From Aurantimicrobium photophilum (GTDB taxonomy: Bacteria; Actinomycetota; Actinomycetes; Actinomycetales; Microbacteriaceae): DNA of 64,000 bases. The notes beneath the pieces are model-generated. The model was given only the letters and a program-made list of their open reading frames with translations. It was not told where the DNA came from and made no database searches. Location: assembly GCF_003194085.1 (NCBI RefSeq), contig NZ_CP023994.1:186001-250000 (forward strand), written 5' to 3'. The position numbers and the translations under genes were made by a program. Below are positions 1 through 8,761 of this stretch, in pieces (within the stretch, counting starts at the first letter, position 1; every line of letters starts with the position of its first letter).

Positions 1-486
1 GTTCACGAGATCCCAACCCTCACCAAGATCGTGGTGAACATGGGTGTTGGTGAAGCAGCCAAGGATGGCAAGCTCATCGACTTCGCTGTCGCTGACCTCA
101 CCGCTATCACTGGCCAGAAGCCTTCTGTTACGAAGGCTCGCAAGTCGATTGCACAGTTCAAGCTGCGTGAAGGACAGCCCATTGGCGCACACGTCACTCT
201 TCGTGGCGACCGCATGTGGGAGTTCCTGGACCGCCTCTTGGCACTGGCCCTACCTCGTATCCGCGACTTCCGTGGTCTTTCTGACCGCCAGTTCGACGGA
301 AACGGTAACTACACCTTTGGTCTCACCGAGCAGACAATGTTCCACGAGATCAACCAGGACAAGATCGACCGTCCTCGCGGTATGGACATCACTGTTGTGA
401 CTACTGCCAAGAACGACGACCAGGGTCGCGCATTGCTGAAGGCATTGGGCTTCCCCTTCAAGTCGGTAGAGACCTCTACCAACTAA
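1..486 (+). CDS. rplE: 50S ribosomal protein L5 (uL5), 5' end outside window
   Basis: Large-subunit protein L5, which binds 5S rRNA and contacts the P-site tRNA. The reading frame is open from base 1, starting with [19 protein letters not shown], so the N-terminus lies upstream of the window. The visible 161 residues hold the family's [15 protein letters not shown] and [13 protein letters not shown] stretches and end in [12 protein letters not shown]. It is the first visible gene of the spc ribosomal operon and is followed after 61 bases by rpsH. In most bacteria rpsN (S14) sits in that gap; here there is no room for it. Identity is certain; only the start is unknown. Confidence 0.97.
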   Translation, partial: VHEIPTLTKIVVNMGVGEAAKDGKLIDFAVADLTAITGQKPSVTKARKSIAQFKLREGQPIGAHVTLRGDRMWEFLDRLLALALPRIRDFRGLSDRQFDGNGNYTFGLTEQTMFHEINQDKIDRPRGMDITVVTTAKNDDQGRALLKALGFPFKSVETSTN

Positions 487-547
487 GCACCACAGGTCGC
501 ACGCCCGTGTAACGGGCTGCGAAACCTGGTGAAAAAAGGATAAACAC

Positions 548-946
548 ATGACAATGACAGATCCGGTCGCAGATATGCTGACCAGACTGCGCAACGCGAA
601 CTCGGCACACCACGACACCGTGTCCATGCCGAACAGCAAGCTCAAGACGGGTATTGCTGAAATCCTCAAGTCTGAGGGTTACATCGCGAGCTGGGAAGTT
701 GCAGACGCACGCGTCGGCAAGACCCTGACGCTGAACCTCAAGTACAGCGCAGACCGTCACGCTTCTATCGTCGGCATCAAGCGCGTATCGAAGCCTGGTC
801 TTCGCGTATACGCAAAGTCGACTGAAATCCCCAAGGTCCTCGGTGGCCTCGGTATCGCCATTCTGTCCACCTCTAGCGGTCTTCTTACTGACCGTCAGGC
901 TGAGAAGAAGGGCGTAGGTGGGGAAGTCCTCGCCTACGTGTGGTAA
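548..946 (+). CDS. rpsH: 30S ribosomal protein S8 (uS8)
   Basis: Small-subunit primary binding protein that contacts the central domain of 16S rRNA. The 132-residue product has the family length and opening ([15 protein letters not shown]) and the C-terminal [20 protein letters not shown] signature region. The ATG at 548 is preceded by a purine-rich AAAAAAGGA about eight bases upstream. In the spc operon S8 is the known translational repressor in E. coli; no similar leader structure was established here. The next gene, rplF, follows after six bases. Confidence 0.98.
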   Translation: MTMTDPVADMLTRLRNANSAHHDTVSMPNSKLKTGIAEILKSEGYIASWEVADARVGKTLTLNLKYSADRHASIVGIKRVSKPGLRVYAKSTEIPKVLGGLGIAILSTSSGLLTDRQAEKKGVGGEVLAYVW

Positions 947-952
947 CCGAGA

Positions 953-1489
953 ATGTCACGTATTGGTCGTCTTCCTATTGACATCCCTGGTGGTGTAACC
1001 GTGACCATTGAAGGTCAGGACGTTACCACTAAGGGTCCTAAGGGCGAACTGAAGCTCACCATTTCTGCTCCAATCACCGCTGTGATTGAGGAGAACCAGG
1101 TAGTAGTTAGCCGCCCCGATGACGAGCGCAACTCGCGTTCGCTGCACGGTCTGACCCGTACCCTCATCGCTAACCAGATTGTTGGCGTAACCCAGGGCTA
1201 CGAAAAGGGTCTCGAAGTTGTCGGTACCGGTTACCGTGTTGCTTCGAAGGGCGCAGGCGTTGAGTTCGCACTCGGCTACTCGCACCCCATCACCGTGGAG
1301 CCTCCTGCAGGCATCACCTTCACCGTTGAGGGCAACAACAAGCTCGTTGTGAGCGGAATCGACAAGCAAGCTGTCGGTGAAGTTGCTGCCAACATTCGTA
1401 AGCTGCGCAAGCCAGAGCCTTACAAGGGCAAGGGTGTGCGTTACGCAGGCGAGATCGTTCGCCGCAAGGCTGGAAAGGCTGGTAAGTAG
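953..1489 (+). CDS. rplF: 50S ribosomal protein L6 (uL6)
   Basis: Large-subunit protein L6 near the sarcin-ricin loop and factor-binding site. The 178 residues match the normal length of two tandem L6 folds. It begins [15 protein letters not shown] and carries the C-terminal family signature [14 protein letters not shown] close to the end. It lies six bases after rpsH and two bases before rplR, so the genes are translationally linked. Nothing is unusual about it. Confidence 0.98.
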   Translation: MSRIGRLPIDIPGGVTVTIEGQDVTTKGPKGELKLTISAPITAVIEENQVVVSRPDDERNSRSLHGLTRTLIANQIVGVTQGYEKGLEVVGTGYRVASKGAGVEFALGYSHPITVEPPAGITFTVEGNNKLVVSGIDKQAVGEVAANIRKLRKPEPYKGKGVRYAGEIVRRKAGKAGK

Positions 1490-1491
1490 CC

Positions 1492-1863
1492 ATGGCACTC
1501 GGAACCCGAGGAAAGTCCAAGTCGGCCGCACGCGACCGCCGTCACGCACGTCTTCGCAAGAAGATCGAAGGAACTGCTGTACGCCCACGTTTGGTCGTTA
1601 CCCGTTCCGCTCGTCACGTATTCGTTCAGCTCGTAGACGACTCACAGGGTGTCACCGTTGCTTCGGCATCGACCCTCGAGTCCGACATGCGCACGTTCGC
1701 TGGCGACAAGACCGCTAAGGCACGCAAGGTTGGCGAACTCGTCGCTGAGCGCGCAAAGAAGGTCGGAATTGAAGCTGTGGTCTTCGACCGCGGTGGAAAC
1801 AAGTACGCCGGTCGCGTTGCCGCGATCGCCGATGGAGCCCGAGAGGGTGGATTGAGCCTGTGA
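1492..1863 (+). CDS. rplR: 50S ribosomal protein L18 (uL18)
   Basis: Large-subunit protein that binds 5S rRNA together with L5. The 123-residue product opens with a very basic stretch ([21 protein letters not shown]) and contains [20 protein letters not shown] and the C-terminal [20 protein letters not shown] typical of L18. It starts two bases after rplF and overlaps rpsE by four bases (GTGA), the usual arrangement in this operon. Confidence 0.98.
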   Translation: MALGTRGKSKSAARDRRHARLRKKIEGTAVRPRLVVTRSARHVFVQLVDDSQGVTVASASTLESDMRTFAGDKTAKARKVGELVAERAKKVGIEAVVFDRGGNKYAGRVAAIADGAREGGLSL

Positions 1864-2540
1864 GCGAGAACACTGTTAACGAAACTGAAGTTGTTGCAGA
1901 TGCAGCAGCTGTGGAGTCTGTAGTCGCAGACACCGCTAACGAGCCTCGTGAGGCTCGCCGTGGTGGCCGTGAGCGCAACCCCAACAAGGATCGCAACCGC
2001 GACCGCGACGCTGAGAAGAGCCAGTTCCTCGAGCGCGTCGTCACCATCAACCGTGTATCCAAGGTCGTCAAGGGTGGTCGTCGCTTTAGCTTCACCGCAC
2101 TCGTCGTCGTTGGTGACGGTAACGGTATGGTCGGCGTCGGTTACGGCAAGGCTAAGGAAGTACCTCTCGCGATTTCGAAGGGTGTTGAAGAAGCTAAGAA
2201 GGCTTTCTTCCGCGTTCCTCGCTCGGGTAGCACCATTCCTCACCCCGTCCAGGGCGAGGCTGCTGCCGGTGTCGTACTTCTCCGTCCCGCTGCTGCTGGT
2301 ACCGGTGTTATCGCCGGTGGTCCAGTGCGTGCCGTACTCGAGTGCGCAGGCATCCACGACGTTCTGAGCAAGTCTCTCGGTTCGTCGAACACCATCAACA
2401 TCGTTCACGCCACCGTGGAAGCACTGAAGCAGCTCGAAGAGCCTCGCGCAGTTGCCGCACGTCGTGGCCTGGACTTTGACCAGGTTGCTCCTGCTCGCCT
2501 CGTGCGCGCAGAAGCTGAGGCTGCAAAGGCAGGTGCCTAA
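1860..2540 (+). CDS. rpsE: 30S ribosomal protein S5 (uS5) with N-terminal tail
   Basis: Small-subunit protein needed for translational accuracy and mRNA unwinding at the entry channel. The core begins near residue 55 ([18 protein letters not shown]) with the double-stranded RNA-binding S5 domain ([21 protein letters not shown]) and then the C-terminal S5 domain. At 226 residues it is longer than the common 165-200, because of about 50 extra N-terminal residues: an acidic first part and an Arg/Asn-rich second part ([12 protein letters not shown]). It starts with GTG inside the rplR stop codon and shares its last base with the rpmD start. Confidence 0.97.
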   Translation: MSENTVNETEVVADAAAVESVVADTANEPREARRGGRERNPNKDRNRDRDAEKSQFLERVVTINRVSKVVKGGRRFSFTALVVVGDGNGMVGVGYGKAKEVPLAISKGVEEAKKAFFRVPRSGSTIPHPVQGEAAAGVVLLRPAAAGTGVIAGGPVRAVLECAGIHDVLSKSLGSSNTINIVHATVEALKQLEEPRAVAARRGLDFDQVAPARLVRAEAEAAKAGA

Positions 2541-2725
2541 TGGCCGCTCGTCTGAAGGTTACCCAGATCAAGTCCGTAATTAGCGAAAAGCAGAACCAGC
2601 GCGACACACTTCGCAGCCTGGGTCTGAAGCGCATTGGCGACATCGTCGTCAAAGAGGACAGCCCCGTAACTCGCGGATACGTTCGCACCGTGGCTCACCT
2701 CGTCAAGGTCGAGGAGATTGACTAA
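2540..2725 (+). CDS. rpmD: 50S ribosomal protein L30 (uL30)
   Basis: Small large-subunit protein of 61 residues, the normal length. It shows the family pattern [20 protein letters not shown] followed by [20 protein letters not shown]. The ATG overlaps the rpsE stop by one base (TAATG) and its own stop overlaps the rplO start the same way, so rpsE, rpmD and rplO are a translationally coupled run. Confidence 0.97.
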   Translation: MAARLKVTQIKSVISEKQNQRDTLRSLGLKRIGDIVVKEDSPVTRGYVRTVAHLVKVEEID

Positions 2726-3444
2726 TGGCTGAAGAGAAGAAGGACGCCGCTAAGGCTCCTGCGAAGGCTGCTGCCCCCAAGGCTGCCGCTGCTAAGGCAC
2801 CTGCTGCCAAGGCTGCTGCTCCTAAGGCCGCTGCCGCTAAGGCTCCTGCAGCAAAGGCTGCAGCACCCAAGGCCGCTGCTGCAAAGCCCGCTACTGAGAA
2901 GGCTGCTGCTCCCAAGGCTGCAGCTAAGCCTGCTGCTGAAAAGACCGAAGCTCCCAAGGCAAAGGCTGCAAAGTCTGTTGCTAAGAAGACTGAAGTTGAA
3001 TCTCGCGAACAGGTCCTCAAGGTCCACCACCTTCGTCCCGCACCTGGTGCGAAGAAGGCAAAGACCCGCGTAGGCCGTGGTGAAGGTTCTAAGGGTAAGA
3101 CTGCGGGTCGTGGTACCAAGGGTACAAAGGCTCGTTACCAGGTCAAGATCGGCTTCGAGGGTGGGCAGATGCCTCTGCACATGCGTACCCCCAAGCTGCG
3201 CGGCTTCAAGAACCCCTTCCGCGTTGAGTACCAGGTTGTTAACCTCGATGCTCTCGCTGAGCTGTACCCCAACGGTGGAGATGTCACTATTGCTGACCTC
3301 GTCGCCAAGGGTGCTGTTCGCAAGAACGAGAAGGTCAAGGTTCTCGGTAACGGCGACATCGCTGTTAAGCTGAACATTGCAGTAGACAAGGTCTCGAGCT
3401 CAGCAGAGCAGAAGATCGTCGCCGCAGGTGGTTCAATCAAGTAA
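2725..3444 (+). CDS. rplO: 50S ribosomal protein L15 (uL15) with long Ala/Lys/Pro N-terminal extension
   Basis: Large-subunit assembly protein L15. The conserved part starts near residue 97 ([19 protein letters not shown]) and includes [20 protein letters not shown] and the C-terminal [21 protein letters not shown]; on its own it has the family length of about 143 residues. In front of it are about 96 residues made almost only of Ala, Lys, Pro and Glu, resembling the tails of histone H1 and bacterial DNA-binding HU/Hlp proteins. Residues 15-73 are four tandem copies of a 14-15 residue unit. The tail is in frame with the ATG at 2725 that overlaps rpmD; no internal start with a ribosome-binding site was seen near residue 90, so it appears to be translated. 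Confidence 0.96.
   Translation: MAEEKKDAAKAPAKAAAPKAAAAKAPAAKAAAPKAAAAKAPAAKAAAPKAAAAKPATEKAAAPKAAAKPAAEKTEAPKAKAAKSVAKKTEVESREQVLKVHHLRPAPGAKKAKTRVGRGEGSKGKTAGRGTKGTKARYQVKIGFEGGQMPLHMRTPKLRGFKNPFRVEYQVVNLDALAELYPNGGDVTIADLVAKGAVRKNEKVKVLGNGDIAVKLNIAVDKVSSSAEQKIVAAGGSIK
2767..2943 (+). repeat. Four tandem 42-45 bp units encoding an Ala/Lys/Pro repeat in L15
   Basis: Within rplO, codons 15-73 are four successive copies of [15 protein letters not shown] or close variants (15, 15, 15 and 14 residues). Codon choice differs between the copies, so the repeat is stronger in protein than in DNA. Such arrays expand and contract by slippage or recombination, so copy number may differ between strains. 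Confidence 0.9.
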
Positions 3445-3474
3445 CCACTCGCTGGTTGCGCAAACGTAGCGTTG

Positions 3475-3498
3475 CTGGCTCCCCTTCGGGGGAGCCAG
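3475..3498 (+). promoter_or_regulatory. Perfect 10-bp hairpin with UUCG tetraloop between rplO and secY
   Basis: CTGGCTCCCC pairs exactly with GGGGAGCCAG around a TTCG loop closed by C-G, the most stable tetraloop type. No T-run follows, so it is not a standard intrinsic terminator. It lies 30 bases after the rplO stop and 33 before the secY start. A role as mRNA 3'-end stabiliser, processing site or partial attenuator separating ribosomal protein and secY expression is inference. Confidence 0.75.
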
Positions 3499-3531
3499 TG
3501 CGCGTTACACCAAGATTTACAGGAGTCATGT

Positions 3532-4854
3532 GTGATTAGTGCAGTAGTACGTATTTTCCGTACTCCAGATTTGCGCCGCAAGATTGGCTTCGCGCTGGGC
3601 ATCATCGCCCTCTTCCGCTTGGGATCGTTCATCCCCAGCCCCTACGTTGACTTCGGTAACGTGCAGGCATGTTTGAACGCGAACCAGAACACCTCTGGTC
3701 TGTATGAGCTCGTCAACCTGTTCTCCGGTGGCGCACTGCTCCAGCTGAGCATCTTTGCTCTCGGCATCATGCCCTACATCACCGCTTCGATCATCGTGCA
3801 GCTGCTGCGCGTGGTCATCCCTCACTTTGAGACTCTGCACAAGGAAGGTCAGGCTGGCCAGTCCAAGCTGACCCAGTACACCCGCTACCTCACTATTGCA
3901 CTCGGTGTTCTGCAGTCCACCACTCTGATTACTGTTGCTCGCTCGGGTGCACTCTTCGGAACGAACTCCACTCCTGAATGTACTCAGCTGCTCACCAACG
4001 ACGCTTGGTACGCCATCTTGCTCATGGTTATCACCATGACCGCAGGTACTGGTCTGATCATGTGGATGGCAGAGCTCATCACCGAGAAGGGAATCGGTAA
4101 CGGAATGTCGTTGCTGATCTTCACCTCGATTGCAGCTGGCTTCCCTCGCTCTCTCGGAAACGTTTACGCAGCACGTGGCCTCAACACCCTGCTCATCGTT
4201 CTTGCCATGGGCCTTCTGGTCATCGTCGCAGTTGTGTTCGTGGAACAGTCCCAGCGTCGTATTCCGGTTCAGTACGCCAAGCGCGTGGTGGGTCGTCGTA
4301 CCTACGGTGGTAACAACACCTACATCCCCATCAAGGTCAACATGGCCGGTGTGGTCCCCGTGATATTCGCGTCCTCGCTTTTGTACCTCCCCGCATTAAT
4401 TGCGCAGTTCAACCAGCCTGCTGCTGGCCAGCAGCCTGCTGAGTGGGTTACCTGGGTTTCGACCTACCTGGTCAAGAGCGACCAGCCTTCGTACATGATC
4501 TTGTTCTTCCTGCTGATCGTGGGCTTCACCTACTTCTACGTCGCTATTACCTTCAACCCTGAAGAGGTAGCTGACAACATGAAGAAGTACGGCGGATTTA
4601 TCCCCGGTATTCGTGCCGGTCGCCCCACTGCGGAGTACTTGGACTACGTCCTCACTCGTATCACCCTGCCAGGTTCGATCTACTTGGGAATCATTGCAAT
4701 CCTGCCTCTGATCGTTCTTGCCCTCGCTGGCGCCAACACCCACTTCCCGTTTGGCGGAACCTCAATTTTGATTGTTGTGGGTGTGGGGCTAGAGACTGTT
4801 AAGCAGATTGATTCTCAGCTGCAGCAGCGGCACTACGAAGGGCTCTTACGCTAA
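3532..4854 (+). CDS. secY: Protein translocase subunit SecY
   Basis: Central channel of the Sec translocon for export and membrane insertion. The product has about ten membrane spans and the family signatures FRLGSFIPSPYVD near the N-terminus, LSIFALGIMPYITASIIVQL in the second span region and a C-terminal ITLPGSIYLG segment. The GTG at 3532 is chosen because AGGAG lies six bases upstream and the product (440 residues) then begins ISAVVRIFRTPDLRRKIGF as in other actinobacteria; a longer frame from TTG 3472 runs through a hairpin and has no ribosome-binding site. The stop overlaps adk by one base. Confidence 0.96.
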   Translation: MISAVVRIFRTPDLRRKIGFALGIIALFRLGSFIPSPYVDFGNVQACLNANQNTSGLYELVNLFSGGALLQLSIFALGIMPYITASIIVQLLRVVIPHFETLHKEGQAGQSKLTQYTRYLTIALGVLQSTTLITVARSGALFGTNSTPECTQLLTNDAWYAILLMVITMTAGTGLIMWMAELITEKGIGNGMSLLIFTSIAAGFPRSLGNVYAARGLNTLLIVLAMGLLVIVAVVFVEQSQRRIPVQYAKRVVGRRTYGGNNTYIPIKVNMAGVVPVIFASSLLYLPALIAQFNQPAAGQQPAEWVTWVSTYLVKSDQPSYMILFFLLIVGFTYFYVAITFNPEEVADNMKKYGGFIPGIRAGRPTAEYLDYVLTRITLPGSIYLGIIAILPLIVLALAGANTHFPFGGTSILIVVGVGLETVKQIDSQLQQRHYEGLLR

Positions 4855-5441
4855 TGACGGGAACTCGCCTGCTTCTTATCGGTCCTCCCGGCGCAGGCAA
4901 GGGTACGCAAGCCGCCATTCTGGCTGACACGTACTCCATCCCCGCCATCTCCACCGGAGACATCTTCCGTGCAAACGTGAAGAACGAAACTCCTCTGGGG
5001 CTCGAAGTGAAGTCGATCTTGGCTCGCGGTGAGTATGTTCCTGACTCGCTCACTAACGCCATTGTCGAAGATCGTCTGCACGAAGCAGATGCTGTCTCCG
5101 GATTCTTGCTCGATGGCTACCCTCGCACCATCGACCAGGTGAACGAACTTGACCGCATGCTCTCCGCAGATGGCAAGGCTCTCGACGCTGTTGTCTTGAT
5201 CACGGCAGACACCGACGTTGTCGTGGGTCGACTGCTCAAGCGTGCTGAGATCGAAGGCCGCGCTGACGACACCGAAGAGGTCATCCGTCACCGCATGTCT
5301 GTCTATGAAGAGCAGACTGCTCCACTCATCAACACCTACTCTGCTCGTGACCTTGTGGTCACCGTGGATGGTCTTGGTGCTGTGGAGGAAGTTACAGCTC
5401 GTATCGTTGCTGCTTTGGCAGACAAGGGCATTCAGGCCTAA
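4854..5441 (+). CDS. adk: Adenylate kinase
   Basis: Converts ATP and AMP to two ADP in the cytoplasm. The P-loop LLLIGPPGAGKGTQA is at residues 6-20, followed by the AMP-binding PAISTGDIFRANV and the DGYPRTIDQ motif. At 195 residues with GRLLKRAEIEGRADDTEE directly followed by the last helices, it is the short form without the extended zinc/LID insert. It sits between secY and map with a one-base overlap and an 11-base gap, the classic spc-operon end. Confidence 0.97.
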   Translation: MTGTRLLLIGPPGAGKGTQAAILADTYSIPAISTGDIFRANVKNETPLGLEVKSILARGEYVPDSLTNAIVEDRLHEADAVSGFLLDGYPRTIDQVNELDRMLSADGKALDAVVLITADTDVVVGRLLKRAEIEGRADDTEEVIRHRMSVYEEQTAPLINTYSARDLVVTVDGLGAVEEVTARIVAALADKGIQA

Positions 5442-5452
5442 GCCTGTTTCTG

Positions 5453-6298
5453 ATGGGTTTCCGCACCAACATCTATAAGTCCCCAGCTCAGCTGAGGCTC
5501 ATGGTGGAACCCGGACTCATCACCGCGGCTGCACTGGATGCAGCACGTCCCTTGATTCGTGCAGGTGTCTCCACCCTCGAAATTGATGCCGCTGCTGAGA
5601 AGGCAATTCGTGATCGTGGTGGCGAACCCAACTTCATGCTGGTGCCCGGTTACCGTCACACCGTGTGTGCATCGGTGAACGACGAAGTCGTTCACGGTAT
5701 TCCAGGTGGTCGCATTCTCGAGCCCGGTGACATTGTTTCCATTGATGCGGGTGCTCAATACAAGGAATGGAACGGCGACTCCGCCATTACCGTGGTTGTT
5801 CCGGACCCCAGTCGTCCCGAGGTTGTGGCCGAGCGTGAACAGCTCTCCAAGATCACCGAAGGTTCTCTCTGGGCAGGTATTGCTCGACTGGCCAAGGCTA
5901 AGCACCTCAACGAGGTCGGCGACGCCATCCAGGGCTACATCGAACTCGAAGGCATGAAGGTCGGCCACCGCTATGGCATCCTCACCGATTACATCGGTCA
6001 CGGTATTGGCAGAGACATGCACGAAGCACCCCCGGTATTCAACTACCGCGTGAAGCAAAAGGGCCCTGAGGTGAAGCCTGGACTGGTTGTGGCCATTGAG
6101 CCCATGGTGGTTACCGGCAAGATCGACACCTATGTGGGAGAAGATGACTGGACCGTCATTACCGAAGACGGTGGCATGGCTTCACACTGGGAACACTCGG
6201 TTGCTGTGCACAAAGATGGCATCTGGGTACTCACCGCACATGACGGTGGAGCAGCAGGTTTGGCACCCTTTGGTGTCGTTCCCACCCCCATCGCTTAA
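5453..6298 (+). CDS. map: Methionine aminopeptidase, type I
   Basis: Removes the initiator methionine from new proteins. The metal ligands are visible: the histidine in VPGYRHTVCASVNDEVVHG, the aspartates in IVSIDAGAQYKEWNGDSA, the histidine in YIGHGIGRDMHEAP, and glutamates in VVAIEPMV and the C-terminal SHWEHSVAV. The 281 residues are normal for actinobacterial type I enzymes without the zinc-finger extension. It is the last gene of the secY-adk-map group; 116 bases later an unrelated surface-protein gene interrupts the usual map-infA link. Confidence 0.96.
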   Translation: MGFRTNIYKSPAQLRLMVEPGLITAAALDAARPLIRAGVSTLEIDAAAEKAIRDRGGEPNFMLVPGYRHTVCASVNDEVVHGIPGGRILEPGDIVSIDAGAQYKEWNGDSAITVVVPDPSRPEVVAEREQLSKITEGSLWAGIARLAKAKHLNEVGDAIQGYIELEGMKVGHRYGILTDYIGHGIGRDMHEAPPVFNYRVKQKGPEVKPGLVVAIEPMVVTGKIDTYVGEDDWTVITEDGGMASHWEHSVAVHKDGIWVLTAHDGGAAGLAPFGVVPTPIA

Positions 6299-6368
6299 AC
6301 AACTTCAGAGTTAGGGTTATCCCTACACATCTCGCCCAGAGTGGGTTGGGAGTAGTGTGACTCGATAA

Positions 6369-6416
6369 CCTCAGACCTCAAATGGCACGTTGTGTCCACA
6401 TTGTGAGGTCTTGAGG
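6369..6416 (+). promoter_or_regulatory. Hairpin covering the ribosome-binding site of the RCC1-repeat gene
   Basis: CCTCA plus GACCTCA (6369-6380) can pair with TGAGGTC plus TGAGG (6404-6416) with a single bulged T and a loop of about 23 bases. The right arm holds the GTGAGG Shine-Dalgarno candidate (6403-6408) and reaches the first base of the GTG start at 6416. Folding would therefore hide the start of the downstream gene. Whether this occurs in the cell is inference; it could also be a weak end structure for map. Confidence 0.5.
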
Positions 6417-8029
6417 TGAAGTTGCTCTCCCGCGCCCTTATTTATGGGTTGTCAGCTCTCGTCATTGTTGCGTCTGTGCTTTTTTCAAGCTCTGGAGCTC
6501 ACGCAACGGTGACTCCCAGTTCAGGGCCGACCAGTGGTGGAACAACGATAACTGTTCAAGGGATATCTTTCGTATCAGTGCATACGGGTGAGAACTATGC
6601 ATTAGGGCTCACAAGCGAGGGAACCTTGTATACCTGGGGCGCCAATCAGTCGGGACAATTGGGTAACGGCACCACCACAACCTCAACTACACCACAACCT
6701 GTATTGGGTGAGGGCGGGGTGGGAATTCTCAGGGGTGTCACCCAAGTCTCAGCAGGTACCTACCATGTGATAGCTGTCACCCCGGAGGGGGTTTTTGCGT
6801 GGGGAGATAATCAATTCGGACAACTCGGCATCGGCACAACTTCTAACCAAGCAAACCCCTTCCCCTCCAAAGTTGTTGGTCTTAACGGAAATGGTTACCT
6901 CTCAGGAGTAACCCAGATTGTGGCAAGTGGGTTTCATTCAATGGCAATAGTCGATGGAAGCGTCTATTCCTGGGGCTCGAATAGTTGGGGTCAGCTTGGT
7001 GACAACACGGTCATTGATAAGAACGTCCCCACACGTGTACTCGGAGAATCAGGTACCGGGTATTTGACTGGAATTACTAGCATTGCCTCGAGGGGCGCTC
7101 ACAGCCTTGCCAGCAGTGGTACAGCTCTATATGCATGGGGCGCAAATGCATTCGGTCAGCTCGGAGTCGGCACGACTACTTCATCTTCAGTCCCCCTAAG
7201 GGTATTGGGACCAAATGGCAACGGTTTCCTCACGGGGATAGAACAAATATCAACGGGGAACACACATTCACTTGCGCTTGTTTCAGGAAACGTCTATTCC
7301 TGGGGTTGGAACGTCGAGGGGATGTTGGGCACTGGATCAACAACGGACAGTTCAGTCCCCACACTTGTGCTGAACGAATCTGGTACCGCACCGCTCGCCG
7401 GTGTCGAATCAATTGGGACAGGTAGCTATAACTCTTACGCAGCCATTGCTGGAAAGCTCTACGTTTGGGGATCTAACACCGACGGCACACTGTGTATTGG
7501 CTCGTCTGCAAATCAGGTTCCATTTGCCACACTTCCGGTATGGGTGTTGGGCGAATCTGGTTCGAGCCCACTCGAAAATGTCCTTGATTATTCAGCGGGC
7601 AATAGGGTCACGTCTGTGCTGACTCCGTCTGGAATTATGACCTGCGGTGATAATCACAATGGACAATTTGGGAATGGGAACGTGGTGAACTCCACTCGCG
7701 TGGTACAGGGCCCCCACTTCGTACAGACCGGGTTCACAATTGGCCAAAATTTGGCGGAAAATCTTCTCATTTCCGGAGATATTCTGACCGGTACAACAGC
7801 GCCATCAGCTGCGGGTGTCGTCAATATTACGGGAACTGCCAACGTCTTCGGCGGAACAACCGCGGCCACACCAGCCACTGTCTCCTGGAATGCAGGAACC
7901 TTCACCTATGAAGCTGCGCTGGCCAACACGGGTTCAGCTGATCTATTTCCCTTTGGTCTAGCGTCTGCTGGGGCAATTCTCCTCGGTGCGGGACTTCTGC
8001 TGGCTCTTCGTCGCCAACAGAACAGGTGA
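6416..8029 (+). CDS. Exported RCC1/BLIP-II-type beta-propeller protein with LAXTG-like sorting signal
   Basis: Not a known named protein. Residues 1-30 are a signal peptide (KLLSRALIYGLSALVIVA core, cut likely after GAHA). A short TIG/IPT-like start (TPSSGPTSGGTTITVQG) follows, then about seven RCC1-type blades, each with a WGxNxxGQLGxG motif, up to about residue 430. A Thr/Ala-rich stalk leads to LANTG at residues 502-506, a hydrophobic stretch and a basic tail RRQQNR. LAXTG-membrane-charged tail is the signal known for class E sortases of actinobacteria, so covalent anchoring to the wall is likely. RCC1 repeats usually serve protein binding; the partner is unknown. The GTG start has GTGAGG eight bases upstream. 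Codon use is AT-richer than in the flanking ribosomal genes, suggesting a later insertion between map and infA. Confidence 0.8.
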   Translation: MKLLSRALIYGLSALVIVASVLFSSSGAHATVTPSSGPTSGGTTITVQGISFVSVHTGENYALGLTSEGTLYTWGANQSGQLGNGTTTTSTTPQPVLGEGGVGILRGVTQVSAGTYHVIAVTPEGVFAWGDNQFGQLGIGTTSNQANPFPSKVVGLNGNGYLSGVTQIVASGFHSMAIVDGSVYSWGSNSWGQLGDNTVIDKNVPTRVLGESGTGYLTGITSIASRGAHSLASSGTALYAWGANAFGQLGVGTTTSSSVPLRVLGPNGNGFLTGIEQISTGNTHSLALVSGNVYSWGWNVEGMLGTGSTTDSSVPTLVLNESGTAPLAGVESIGTGSYNSYAAIAGKLYVWGSNTDGTLCIGSSANQVPFATLPVWVLGESGSSPLENVLDYSAGNRVTSVLTPSGIMTCGDNHNGQFGNGNVVNSTRVVQGPHFVQTGFTIGQNLAENLLISGDILTGTTAPSAAGVVNITGTANVFGGTTAATPATVSWNAGTFTYEAALANTGSADLFPFGLASAGAILLGAGLLLALRRQQNR

Positions 8030-8189
8030 TTCCTGCCGAAGGGCTCGCGAGTCACAATCTCAGTTGGATTTCTGCGGGAATATCACATAAGCTTGGACTT
8101 TGGTGTCTGTTGCCATGCCTTTGGCGTGTCGTCAGAAATCATTTTGCATCCGCAAGACCAGTAATCCCCAATAAAGCGATAAGTGAGTT

Positions 8190-8411
8190 ATGGCCAAAAA
8201 AGACGGCGTCATCGAGATCGAAGGTTCGATCACCGAAGCGTTGCCCAACGCAATGTTCCGCGTTGAGCTGACTAATGGCCACAAGGTTCTTGCCCACATC
8301 TCGGGCAAGATGCGCCAGCACTACATCCGAATCCTCCCTGAGGACAAGGTCATCGTAGAGCTGAGCCCTTACGACCTCACTCGCGGACGTATCGTCTACC
8401 GCTACAAATAA
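8190..8411 (+). CDS. infA: Translation initiation factor IF-1
   Basis: A 73-residue single OB-fold protein that binds the A site of the 30S subunit during initiation. The sequence [20 protein letters not shown] and the C-terminal [15 protein letters not shown] are diagnostic. The 160 bases upstream hold no gene and probably include the promoter of the infA-rpmJ-rpsM-rpsK-rpoA-rplQ group, now separated from map by the surface-protein gene. Confidence 0.98.
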   Translation: MAKKDGVIEIEGSITEALPNAMFRVELTNGHKVLAHISGKMRQHYIRILPEDKVIVELSPYDLTRGRIVYRYK

Positions 8412-8482
8412 GGGTTACTGAGAAGTAACGGCCACAGCCCACAAGGCTTCGGTACGAAGACAGCGATAAAAGGAAAAGAACA

Positions 8483-8596
8483 ATGAAGGTTAACCCCAGC
8501 GTTAAGCCCATCTGCGACAAGTGCAAGGTTATTCGCCGCCACGGAAACGTCATGGTGATCTGCGAGAACCCTCGTCACAAGCAGCGCCAGGGCTAG
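8483..8596 (+). CDS. rpmJ: 50S ribosomal protein L36 (bL36)
   Basis: A 37-residue protein, [17 protein letters not shown] then [20 protein letters not shown]. The zinc-ribbon ligands Cys11, Cys14, Cys27 and His32 are all present, so this is the zinc-containing form. AAGGAAAAGAA precedes the ATG. Position between infA and rpsM is the standard one. Confidence 0.97.
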   Translation: MKVNPSVKPICDKCKVIRRHGNVMVICENPRHKQRQG

Positions 8597-8761
8597 TCGA
8601 AAGACTCCCACAGATTTTCACTCTCACGAGTGATCTCGCGGTTCGCCGCAACAACTGAAAAAAGCACTCCCAAGAACCTACGCAAGTAGGGGACACCTAC
8701 GGTTGGAGGCCGTGGCACCGGGAATGCTCCACACCTCCACTACACACAAGGAGATGCCACC
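8597..8761 (+). other. Leader of rpsM with small hairpins
   Basis: This 165-base gap has no open reading frame of note. It contains a 6-bp stem TCACTC/GAGTGA (8618-8633) and a 5-bp stem CCTAC/GTAGG with a GCAA tetraloop (8677-8690), followed by the rpsM ribosome-binding site AAGGAGA (8749-8755). A regulatory leader for the S13 gene is possible but unproven. Confidence 0.4.

Noticed and set aside
3472-3531. TTG start 20 codons upstream for secY
   Set aside because: It runs through a strong hairpin, has no ribosome-binding site and gives a non-family N-terminus.
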